Source of the DNA: Clostridia bacterium | GTDB taxonomy: Bacteria > Bacillota > Clostridia > Christensenellales > CAG-138 | Reading direction: 5' to 3' | Length of the DNA stretch: 64,000 bases | Assembly (NCBI GenBank): GCA_017514685.1 | Contig: JAFWJN010000025.1 | Span: 1-64,000 of the forward strand | In this document: positions 43,041 to 50,700 of the stretch, piece by piece | Layout: each line of letters opens with the position of its first letter | How positions within the stretch are numbered: position 1 is the stretch's first letter | Notes under the pieces: model-generated | What the model was told of the DNA's origin: nothing | What the model saw: only the letters and a program-made list of their open reading frames with translations | Database searches by the model: none | Program-made: the position numbers and the translations under genes

Positions 43041-44585
43041 TTATAAAAGATTGTTTCTCAGAAAATAAGAGGGAGAGCAGCTCCAGGCATGACAGTAGCT
43101 GTTTACAATCGTTCCGCCATAGGGGGAAGCGTCAGGGTCTTCGGGATTCCAGATTTCCCAGAACGTATCCGCGTTTTGCTGAATCATTCCGCCCCAGTAA
43201 AACTTCAGATGCTGCAGAGCGGCCTCTTTCTCACCGGCTGTCAGAAGCGCTTCCAGATAATAGTGATGAATGTAGGGTGAAACAAGCGGGACTTCTGCAG
43301 GAAGCACGAGAAGGGCATGCTTTGCTTCTTCTTGAGTCAAAACGCCTCCGAGCGTCAGCCAGATGCGGGCAGCGGACGAATCCTGAATACCGGAAGAAAT
43401 TGCTCCGTTGGTGCTGTCCCAGAAACGGGCACGCGCTCCTGCACGACCTAATTCCTGAGCTTTTGCAAAAGCTTTTTCCCGATCAGCATCCTGTGCCTTT
43501 CTGGCCAGATAACGTCCGTATGAAAGTGTGTACAGGAAAAGACCCTGCATGCATGCGGATTTTTCATGGTTTGGCGCCCAGTCGATAAACGCAGCTTCTA
43601 TATCCTCTGCGGAAACGATCCCGTCGGTATCGCAGGCGGCGACAGCACGGTCAAGCTGAAAAACAGCAGTCTCGTATAGATCGTGAAGAGCTTCCCGATC
43701 ATCGCTGTGGGCGATATATTCCGCCAGAGCAACCGGATACAGCAGGGCATAATCTGAAAACCAGGTATCGTCAGCAACTGCTTCTCCGTCTGTAAAAAGG
43801 CAGGCGGAGACCCGGTCGTCGGGGAAACGCGTTCCTGCGAAAAGATACAAACAGCGCCGGACGGAGTTCAGGTCGTTAAAGGTCGCATAATTAGCAAGTG
43901 CTTCCAGACGAAGGTCGCCCAGCCATAAACGGCGGTCGCGTTTGGGACCGTCTTCAAACACTTCCTGCATGCATTCGGAAAGCGTTTTGACAGATACGGC
44001 ATCGATTCTGCTGAGCATAGAATCCTCGAATGAAACATCCGGAACAGCTGACAGATCTACTGCGGAAACGGCATCCAGGGACAGGTCGTTTATCCGGACA
44101 CTGAACTTGCGTGAGGTGTCAAGAACGGTCAGTTTCAGAAAACGGAATGCATATCTGCGGGGAAGACGAAGCGAAGCGGGCAGTTTGTCAACGTGCAGAT
44201 ACTCCTGCTGAATCCAGCTTTTGGAAATCCATCCGTGATAGTTTTCTTCGCTTTCATACAGCTCGCTTTCGCGCTCAGCAAACTGCAGGCGGATATAAGC
44301 CGGAGCATCCGGATGACTGCCGGTAAAAGAAAGGGCAAGCGTCACGTATCCGACCCAGTGCGTTCCGAAATCATAACAGATATGCGAGCCGGGGCCGAGT
44401 GAAAGTGAAAAGGAAGCATCTAAATCAACCGGTGTATTGGCGGTACCGGAAGACTCGGAAAGAAAAAAAGCGGCCTTCGGAGATACCTCGGTATGTTTCA
44501 GAACCGGAAGAAACGACTGCGCTTTTGCAAGCAGCAGAGGATCGTTTTTCGGTTCGAAATTTTCAATAATGGTATAACGTTCCAT
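43041..44585 (-). CDS. GH78-like glycosidase, compact
   Basis: 514 residues from an ATG with GGAG four bases upstream. A short N-terminal carbohydrate-binding-like region (IRLQFAERESELY) leads to a helical barrel with DGPKRDRRLWLGDLRLEA, which aligns with the DCPQRDER..W.GD catalytic block of GH78, and a C-terminal FWEIWNPEDPDASPYGGT followed by SYCHAWSCSPSYFL, as in rhamnosidase-like hydrolases. Much shorter than the GH78 enzyme two genes downstream, because the front beta domains are reduced. It is the first gene of the rhamnose operon. No signal peptide is seen. Rhamnosidase activity is likely but not certain. Confidence 0.75.
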   Translation of the reverse strand: MERYTIIENFEPKNDPLLLAKAQSFLPVLKHTEVSPKAAFFLSESSGTANTPVDLDASFSLSLGPGSHICYDFGTHWVGYVTLALSFTGSHPDAPAYIRLQFAERESELYESEENYHGWISKSWIQQEYLHVDKLPASLRLPRRYAFRFLKLTVLDTSRKFSVRINDLSLDAVSAVDLSAVPDVSFEDSMLSRIDAVSVKTLSECMQEVFEDGPKRDRRLWLGDLRLEALANYATFNDLNSVRRCLYLFAGTRFPDDRVSACLFTDGEAVADDTWFSDYALLYPVALAEYIAHSDDREALHDLYETAVFQLDRAVAACDTDGIVSAEDIEAAFIDWAPNHEKSACMQGLFLYTLSYGRYLARKAQDADREKAFAKAQELGRAGARARFWDSTNGAISSGIQDSSAARIWLTLGGVLTQEEAKHALLVLPAEVPLVSPYIHHYYLEALLTAGEKEAALQHLKFYWGGMIQQNADTFWEIWNPEDPDASPYGGTIVNSYCHAWSCSPSYFLRNNLL

Positions 44586-44618
44586 ATGACTCCAAATTAC
44601 AGGTTCTTTACATAATTT

Positions 44619-44627
44619 ATTATAACA
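44619..44627 (-). promoter_or_regulatory. Extended -10 promoter of the rhamnose operon
   Basis: TGTTATAAT on the minus strand, a perfect extended -10. The -35 position (44642-44647, TGTCTT) is poor. Two overlapping palindromes lie just upstream, TTGCGCAA (44653-44660) and AATCGGGCGATT (44659-44670). This layout suits an activator-dependent promoter. Confidence 0.6.
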
Positions 44628-44688
44628 AAGCGTCAGGCAAAAAGACACATGCTTGCGCAATCGGGCGATTTTAAAGCGTGAACGGTCA

Positions 44689-44721
44689 GCAAAGAAAAAC
44701 GGCAGATATCGGAAACTGCCG
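44689..44721 (-). terminator. Terminator of the two-component operon
   Basis: On the minus strand, CGGCAG pairs with CTGCCG over a 10-base loop and is followed by TTTTTCTTT. It separates the kinase gene from the rhamnose operon promoter. Confidence 0.8.
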
Positions 44722-44734
44722 GAGCACAGAAAAT

Positions 44735-46057
44735 TCAGTTCATTTTTAGGGGAATCAGAATATCAAGGCCGAACCAACCGTCTTCACCGGTAATGGATAT
44801 CGTTCCGCCGTATTTTTCAACGGTAGAACGGATGGATTTCAGCCCATAACCATGATAACGCTTATCGGGTTTGGTGGTTTCAGGCAGGATTCCGTCAATA
44901 TACGGACCGGCCTCATACCTGTTCTTGATACGGATGCTGAGAAAACCCTTCTGACGGGAGACCGAGAGAAGAATAAGGCGCTGCTCCGGGTCCTTGACCT
45001 GCACGACGGCTTCTATCGCATTATCGATCGCGTTGCCGAACAAAGCCGACAGATCCATGACATCCATAAAATCGAGGGAATGACCGTCGGCAACAACCGT
45101 CAGAGTAATTCCCGATGCCTGGCAGGTCAGACTTTTTCCAGTCAGGATCGTATCGAGAACAGCATTGCCTGTTTTATTCTGCGCTTCAAAGGCACGGATT
45201 TCCTGTTCCATACGATCCAGATACTCGAGCTTTTGTCCCGAACCGACTTCAGAGCGGAGGATCGCAATCTGATGTTTCAGATCATGATATTTCTGGTTGA
45301 TCAGATCGACTGTTTCCTGACGGACCCGGTAGTTTTCATATTGCTGGTCGAGAATGTGCTGCAAGGCATCGCGTTCGGTTCTGGTATACAGATCGCATTG
45401 ATGCAGATGGAACGCAAACAGAACCGATGCTCCGCCGAGGTACACGATGGTACGGGTCATGAAGACCTGCGATTGGGTTCTTGCTGTGAACGGAGTATCA
45501 AGAAGAGTGTAACTCAGGGAACTGAGAATATAAATAGCGAGTGCGACAAAAACGGTCATCAGTGCATACCAGAGCGGAACCCGCATGTCGGCAATTTCAT
45601 TCCGGTGCAGTCTTTCAAGAACCCATGACAGCACGATTATGATGCCTCCGAGCAGGAGCATTGCGAAGAATTCCCACTCACGTGTCTGCAAAAAAGGAAA
45701 ATGGTTCATATAGAACCAGTAAATCTGCCAGGCAAAGGATACGGCAAATGCACCGATAATAAATGCGCGGGCACAATAATATACTTTGTTCCAGAAAGAA
45801 GTATCTGTCAGGATGATAAACGGGAAAAGCGTCCATACGGCAAACAGCGTCATACCAAGATTGAAAGGCATGCCGCGCAGAGGAGCTATTACACTGTACA
45901 AGGCAATCTGGACAGGCAATAGTAATATGGAAATCAGAATGACCCACGCCTGTTTGATTCTTTTGGGCAGCAGAGCGATAAACAGAATATCGGCGAGCCA
46001 GTGGTAAAGTGCTGTCCAGATAAAAGGGATGTCGGTGTCGAAATGAAGCTGAGTCAT
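44735..46057 (-). CDS. AgrC-like sensor histidine kinase (GHKL)
   Basis: 440 residues. About six membrane helices fill residues 10-215, followed by a coiled-coil dimer region and a GHKL-type kinase core. The phospho-acceptor region is QKYHDLKHQI (H258), the N box is LFGNAIDNAIEA (N342/N346), and the G box GYGLKSIRSTVEKYGG lies near the C-terminus. Such kinases sense peptides or membrane-associated signals at the surface. The start overlaps the stop of the response-regulator gene upstream (ATGA). No agrD-like peptide gene or agrB was found nearby, so the signal is unknown. Confidence 0.9.
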   Translation of the reverse strand: MTQLHFDTDIPFIWTALYHWLADILFIALLPKRIKQAWVILISILLLPVQIALYSVIAPLRGMPFNLGMTLFAVWTLFPFIILTDTSFWNKVYYCARAFIIGAFAVSFAWQIYWFYMNHFPFLQTREWEFFAMLLLGGIIIVLSWVLERLHRNEIADMRVPLWYALMTVFVALAIYILSSLSYTLLDTPFTARTQSQVFMTRTIVYLGGASVLFAFHLHQCDLYTRTERDALQHILDQQYENYRVRQETVDLINQKYHDLKHQIAILRSEVGSGQKLEYLDRMEQEIRAFEAQNKTGNAVLDTILTGKSLTCQASGITLTVVADGHSLDFMDVMDLSALFGNAIDNAIEAVVQVKDPEQRLILLSVSRQKGFLSIRIKNRYEAGPYIDGILPETTKPDKRYHGYGLKSIRSTVEKYGGTISITGEDGWFGLDILIPLKMN

Positions 46058-46764
46058 GAGCCGACCTCGTTGATATATTGATTCAGGGCGTCCAGAAACA
46101 GCTTTTTCTTTGCGCGGCTGACGGGAACGATCTGATTTCCGATGACCGCATCGCCGTCCTTGATTCCATCCACATGAGCAAGATTCACAAGATCACCTTT
46201 ATTGCATCTGAAAAAGGGAAGGTCCTTGAGCGAATCCTCGACTTCTCTCATTGCGCCGATCGTGGTGATGTCGCCGTCCCGCATGTGGTAGATCAAGGTA
46301 TGCCCGTGTACCTCGACATAAAGAAGCTCAGAGGCATCGATCTTTCTGCTGCCTTGAGACCCGTTGACAAAGAGATAGGTTTTATTGCTGCGCTTGAGAC
46401 GCTTCAGAATACGGTTGAGGCATTGGGAAAACGCATAATAAGACAGGGGCTTCAGAATATAATCAAGGGCACCGACCGAATATCCTTCTATGGCAAACTG
46501 TGGCATGTTCGTGATAAAGACGATGACGGTTTCCTCGTCGATCTCGCGGATTTTTTTTGCGGCAGTCATACCATCCATGTTAGGCATTTCGATATCCATC
46601 AGGATAATATCATACTGACCGTGGTACGACTCTAACAGATCAGAGCCGTCTGAATACATGCTTACGGACAGATCACAACCGGTTTCCTTCTTATATTGCG
46701 CAAGGAATTGTTTCAGCTGCTTTTGAAACAGGGCTGTATCCTCTGCAATGGCGATCCGAATCAT
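46054..46764 (-). CDS. LytTR-family response regulator (AgrA-like)
   Basis: 236 residues. The receiver domain has acidic pair E8-D9, the phosphorylation site D57 in ILMDIEMPNMDG and K in LDYILKPLS. The C-terminal LytTR DNA-binding domain (about 135-236) begins YLFVNGSQGSRKIDASELLYVEVHGHT and includes FFRCNKGDLVNLAHVDGI. LytTR proteins bind paired short direct repeats spaced about two helical turns. Such a pair lies in the divergent promoter region next to this gene. AGGAGG precedes the ATG by 8 bases. Confidence 0.93.
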   Translation of the reverse strand: MIRIAIAEDTALFQKQLKQFLAQYKKETGCDLSVSMYSDGSDLLESYHGQYDIILMDIEMPNMDGMTAAKKIREIDEETVIVFITNMPQFAIEGYSVGALDYILKPLSYYAFSQCLNRILKRLKRSNKTYLFVNGSQGSRKIDASELLYVEVHGHTLIYHMRDGDITTIGAMREVEDSLKDLPFFRCNKGDLVNLAHVDGIKDGDAVIGNQIVPVSRAKKKLFLDALNQYINEVGS

Positions 46765-46790
46765 AGTGAAATCCTCCTGCTGTTAGTAAA

Positions 46791-46819
46791 AGAATAACAT
46801 AAAGAACATGCAAAGACAA
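46791..46819 (-). promoter_or_regulatory. Promoter of the regulator-kinase operon
   Basis: On the minus strand, TTGTCT (46819-46814), 17 bases, TATTCT (46796-46791) with a TGT extension before the -10. Confidence 0.6.
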
Positions 46820-46839
46820 GATAATCTTACCTTCCCTTT

Positions 46840-46871
46840 ACGGTTCATGCGTCGAAAACGACGGTTCATGC
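46840..46871 (+). promoter_or_regulatory. Candidate LytTR binding site, paired direct repeat
   Basis: ACGGTTCATGC occurs at 46840-46850 and again at 46861-46871, identical over 11 bases with a 21-base period. AgrA-type regulators bind two 9-bp repeats with a GTT core spaced by about 12 bp, which is the same 21-base spacing. The second copy ends 8 bases before the -35 of the GH3 promoter, a position suited to activation. Confidence 0.7.
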
Positions 46872-46879
46872 AGATCGTA

Positions 46880-46908
46880 TTGCAGGGAATTTACCGCGTT
46901 GTTACAAT
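46880..46908 (+). promoter_or_regulatory. Promoter of the GH3 operon
   Basis: TTGCAG (46880-46885), 17 bases, TACAAT (46903-46908), with TGT just before the -10. Confidence 0.7.
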
Positions 46909-46960
46909 GTATCCGACGATATGGGAGTATCCATATCGAAATCATTAGAGGAGGAGTAAG

Positions 46961-49900
46961 ATGAAGACACAGAAAATTGCCCCGGTCATGCGCGGTTTGT
47001 GCGCACTGATGGCAGTGCTCTTTGTTCTTGCAACCATCGGAACAACCATCGCAGAAGGATACCGCTCCGCACTTGACAGCGTTCTGGGAACGCAGAGTTA
47101 TGTGACGAATACGGATGCAGACGCGGCCAGGTTCAAGACCGATTATGCAACGATCGAAGAGATGGGCGCAGCAGCCAAAAACATTTCGATTCGTGAGGGA
47201 GAAGAAGGAACAGTTGTCATGAAGAATGATAACGCGGTTCTGCCGCTTCCGGCGAATGCGCAGGTTGTACTGTTCGGCCTTGCCGCTTATGCGCCGTATC
47301 CCTACGCCAACGGCGACCTGAAAGGCGGAAACGAGGATCAGGTTGATCTCGTTGATGCACTGACTGCAGAAGGTATTCAGATCAATGAAACCGTTAAGAA
47401 GTTCTACACGGAGAACATTCTCAACAAACATATTGAGATGGTTCCGAACATGTGGACAGGCGAAGAAGTTCCGACGATCTCGTATGACCACATTTATGTA
47501 GCTTCCCCGGGTGATTGGGGAGAATATCAGATCGTTGAGATTCCGCCGGTTGAATTTGAAACAATGGGCGCTCCCGCGAACTGGAAGGATTCCATTGACA
47601 AAGCGAACAGCACGGCAATCTGCGTGTTTGCCCGCGGCGCAGGCGAAGGCAACACCTACAAGCCTGGTTCTGCAATTGACTATTACGGAAATGCAACAGG
47701 AAAAGACCCGCTGGCTCTGTCTGCGGACGAACTGGCCGTTATCGATGTTGCAAAAGAGACCTGCTCCAAGGTTCTCGTTCTGATCAACTCCGGCAACAAC
47801 ATGGTTCTGAAAGAGATCGCAGCTGGCGGTTCCCATGAAGTCGACGGTATTGCCTATATCGGCGTGATCAATGACTATCAGCTCACCGGCGCAGCGCGCG
47901 TACTGACCGGAAAAGTCAACGCGACCGGTGCTCTTCCGGACACCTATGTGGCGGATAACGCAGCGATTCCCGCAGTCGTCAACTTCGGCGGCGATATGTA
48001 CGCGGACTATGAAATCGTTGCTACAGAAGGTACAGATTCCCGCTTCCCCGGTGAATCGGTTGCCAACATTCCGGCCGGTTCTTTCGGCGGAAGCTCGACT
48101 TACAACGGCGGCATGTACATCGTTGAAGCAGAAGGCATCTATGTAGGCTATAAGTACTTTGAGACCCGTTACTATGATGCGGTCATGAATCCGTCCTCCA
48201 ATGCAGCTTCTGCCAAGGGCGCAACCCAGGGCTCTGCATGGGATTACGGCAAGGAAGTTCTCTACACTTTCGGTCATGGACTGTCCTATCTGGATTACAC
48301 ACAGACTCTGAAGAGCGTTGATGTGGACAAGACCCCTGAAGGCAATGTTACTGCGGTTGTTGAGATCAAGAACAACGGCAACACTGCAGGCAAATTCCTC
48401 GCACAGCTTTATGTCCAGAAACCGTATACGGAATATGACAAGACGAACCTGGTCGAGAAATCTGCAGTTGATTTCCTGAATTCCGCTAAGGTGGATGTCC
48501 CCGCAGGCGGAACGGCTGAAGTCACCATTACGGTTCCGACCAAGTATCTGGCTTCTTATGACTATAAGAACGCAAAGACCTACATCCTTGATGAAGGCGA
48601 CTATCTGTTCACCGCAGCGGCAGGATCCCATGCGGCAGTCAACAACTTCATCGTTGTGCAGGGCGGAACACCCGACGGAACGACGAAGGAAGGCGTTGTT
48701 GTAAAATGGAACCTCGGTTCGTTTGACGATACGACCTTTGCTGTTGAGAACGGTGTTGTTGTAACCAACGTTGCGGACGATGCCGATCTGAACTACTGGA
48801 CCGGAAAAGACACCGTAACTTATCTCTCCCGTGCGGATTGGGACAAGACCTATCCGATCAACTATAACGAGGTAGAGGTCAAGATCGGCGACAGCCCGAA
48901 GAAGGACGAGTGGATCAAGGAACTGCAGGGCAGAACCTATGAGATCTCCAATACCGGCGCAGCTGCCGAGGGAACCGATCAGGGTGCACGCTTCAACGCG
49001 GAACAGGTTGGTTACGAGCAGTTCACGAACATCAACGATCCGTACTGGGACAAACTGGTTTCCGAGATCACGATCGATCAGGCAGTCGGTGCTGTCATTC
49101 ACGGCGGAAGCCGTTCCGATGTGCTGGAAAATGTTGAGAACCCGGTCGTCATTCAGAACGAAGGCGTTTCCGGCTTCACCACCGGTTACACGGATGAAGC
49201 TTCCGGCAAGACCTATAAGTTCAACATCCATTCCCAGACTTTGATCGGATCCTCCTTCAACCCTGAACTCGCATATGAATGGGGCAGAGTCGAGGGCAAC
49301 TCCGGTCTCTGGATCAACCGTTTCCATCTCTGGGGCACCGGCCTTACACAGCGCCGTACTCCTTACAACGGACGTAACTACGAGTACGTTTCCGAAGATC
49401 CTATGCTGACCAACCGTATCGGCAATGCGATTCTGCAGGGCTGTGCTGACAAGGGTATCCTGAACGGACCGAAGCACATGGGCTTCAACGATCAGGAACA
49501 CAACCGCGGCGGCATCTCCGCCTACATGACGGAGCAGAAGTTCCGTGAGACAGACCTGAGAGGCTTCCAGGGTGCTTTGGAAGATGTAACAGGCTGCCGT
49601 GCTGTCATGATCGCGTTCAACCGTATCGGTGCAACGAATGCTGCGCATCATGTCGGAATGCTGCAGAAGATCCTGCGCGGTGAGTGGGGTTACACCGATC
49701 TCGTCTCGACTGACATGATGAATAACAAGTACTACTTCAACGCGGAATCCATGGTAATGTCTTCCATTACTCAGGTCGCAGACTTCGCCGGTGATGATGC
49801 TCATATCAACCAGGGCGAGGGCGGTGTCGACAAGACTTGGGCTCACATCTCCGTGGATGCTGTGAAGAACGATAAGAACCTCGTTGAGCAGGCAAGACAG

Positions 49901-50086
49901 AACCTGAAGTATCAGCTGTTCGCCTATGCCAACAGTGCAATTCTGAATGTTTCGACCGTTAAGGTCGCAACATGGTGGGACAATGCATTGACCGCTGCCC
50001 GTACCTGCACGGCGATTCTCGCCTGCGTGGCAGGTCTCGCGTGGATTGCTTTGACCCTGCTTCCCGAAAAGAAAGGAGAAAAGTAA
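46961..50086 (+). CDS. Membrane-anchored GH3 glycosidase with permuted domain order
   Basis: 1041 residues. One N-terminal membrane helix (about 8-32, GLCALMAVLFVLATIGTTIA) leads to a GH3 C-domain-like part (about 60-380, SIREGEEGTVVMKNDNAVLPLP), a fibronectin-III-like part (about 440-540) and only then the GH3 TIM-barrel part (about 700-1000, NRFHLWGTGLTQRRTPYNGR, YEYVSEDP, GPKHMGFNDQEHNRGG). The nucleophile is D918 in LVSTDMM. A second membrane helix (about 1013-1034) ends the protein. The C-before-N order is known from rumen beta-glucosidases. Both ends seem to be in the membrane with the enzyme outside. It probably removes beta-glucosyl or related residues at the cell surface. Its promoter carries a candidate LytTR site. 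Confidence 0.88.
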   Translation: MKTQKIAPVMRGLCALMAVLFVLATIGTTIAEGYRSALDSVLGTQSYVTNTDADAARFKTDYATIEEMGAAAKNISIREGEEGTVVMKNDNAVLPLPANAQVVLFGLAAYAPYPYANGDLKGGNEDQVDLVDALTAEGIQINETVKKFYTENILNKHIEMVPNMWTGEEVPTISYDHIYVASPGDWGEYQIVEIPPVEFETMGAPANWKDSIDKANSTAICVFARGAGEGNTYKPGSAIDYYGNATGKDPLALSADELAVIDVAKETCSKVLVLINSGNNMVLKEIAAGGSHEVDGIAYIGVINDYQLTGAARVLTGKVNATGALPDTYVADNAAIPAVVNFGGDMYADYEIVATEGTDSRFPGESVANIPAGSFGGSSTYNGGMYIVEAEGIYVGYKYFETRYYDAVMNPSSNAASAKGATQGSAWDYGKEVLYTFGHGLSYLDYTQTLKSVDVDKTPEGNVTAVVEIKNNGNTAGKFLAQLYVQKPYTEYDKTNLVEKSAVDFLNSAKVDVPAGGTAEVTITVPTKYLASYDYKNAKTYILDEGDYLFTAAAGSHAAVNNFIVVQGGTPDGTTKEGVVVKWNLGSFDDTTFAVENGVVVTNVADDADLNYWTGKDTVTYLSRADWDKTYPINYNEVEVKIGDSPKKDEWIKELQGRTYEISNTGAAAEGTDQGARFNAEQVGYEQFTNINDPYWDKLVSEITIDQAVGAVIHGGSRSDVLENVENPVVIQNEGVSGFTTGYTDEASGKTYKFNIHSQTLIGSSFNPELAYEWGRVEGNSGLWINRFHLWGTGLTQRRTPYNGRNYEYVSEDPMLTNRIGNAILQGCADKGILNGPKHMGFNDQEHNRGGISAYMTEQKFRETDLRGFQGALEDVTGCRAVMIAFNRIGATNAAHHVGMLQKILRGEWGYTDLVSTDMMNNKYYFNAESMVMSSITQVADFAGDDAHINQGEGGVDKTWAHISVDAVKNDKNLVEQARQNLKYQLFAYANSAILNVSTVKVATWWDNALTAARTCTAILACVAGLAWIALTLLPEKKGEK

Positions 50087-50087
50087 C

Positions 50088-50564
50088 ATGAAAAACAAGA
50101 AATTCTCCATCGGCGCATGGATCACCTGCTGCGCTGCAGTTCTCGCTCTGATTGCACTGATCGTTTATGCGATTAACGTCGGTGCAGCCGGATATTTCCA
50201 GGGCGCATCCGTCCGCAACCTCGTGCTGTTCTCGATTCTTGCAATCGTGCTGCTTGCAGCAGCGATCGTGATTGGACAGCTGAAGTGTGACGGAGTTGTC
50301 GGCAAAGTGCTGAAACTCGTCGCAGGATGCTGCCAGATTGTTGCACCCGTGCTGCTTGCAGCCTGCCTGATCAACCTGATCTCCGCACGTGTCGAAGGCC
50401 TCGGCTTCATCTACTTCTCCAACGCGGACGTTGCGCTGGAAGTTCAGACGCCGGAGAACCTTTCCTCTGCGACAGGTTCGATCGCAGCAATGGTTTGCTA
50501 CGGCGTTTCGATGCTGGCTGCGATCATTGCGGCATTTACCAACGTATGGAAAAAGGAAGCATAA
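50088..50564 (+). CDS. Small four-helix membrane partner of the GH3 protein
   Basis: 158 residues with four hydrophobic helices (about 8-30, 43-62, 72-97 and 122-152) and one polar stretch (LGFIYFSNADVALEVQTPENLS) that may face outside. It begins two bases after the GH3 stop with AAAGGAG inside the last GH3 codons, so the two are surely co-translated. I do not recognise a named family. Likely roles are holding the GH3 protein or helping it insert, inferred only from the tight pairing. Confidence 0.75.
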   Translation: MKNKKFSIGAWITCCAAVLALIALIVYAINVGAAGYFQGASVRNLVLFSILAIVLLAAAIVIGQLKCDGVVGKVLKLVAGCCQIVAPVLLAACLINLISARVEGLGFIYFSNADVALEVQTPENLSSATGSIAAMVCYGVSMLAAIIAAFTNVWKKEA

Positions 50565-50585
50565 TCAACTGATTCTGTGACCACA

Positions 50586-50624
50586 GCGGCGACCGGAACA
50601 TCTTCTCCTCCGGCCGCCGCTTTC
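50586..50624 (+). terminator. Terminator of the GH3 operon
   Basis: Arms GCGGCGACCGGA (50586-50597) and TCCGGCCGCCGC (50609-50620) followed by TTTCTG. Confidence 0.75.
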
Positions 50625-50700
50625 TGTATCCGGACAGGACAAATTCTTGACCGATGAGGTCTGGAACGATAGAATAATATGGAAAAGGAGGGATGCCGGA

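Noticed and set aside
46838-50125. A minus-strand open frame of 1095 codons opposite the GH3 gene
   Set aside because: The plus-strand frame has clear GH3 motifs, promoter and ribosome site; the reverse frame has none of these and crosses the promoter region.
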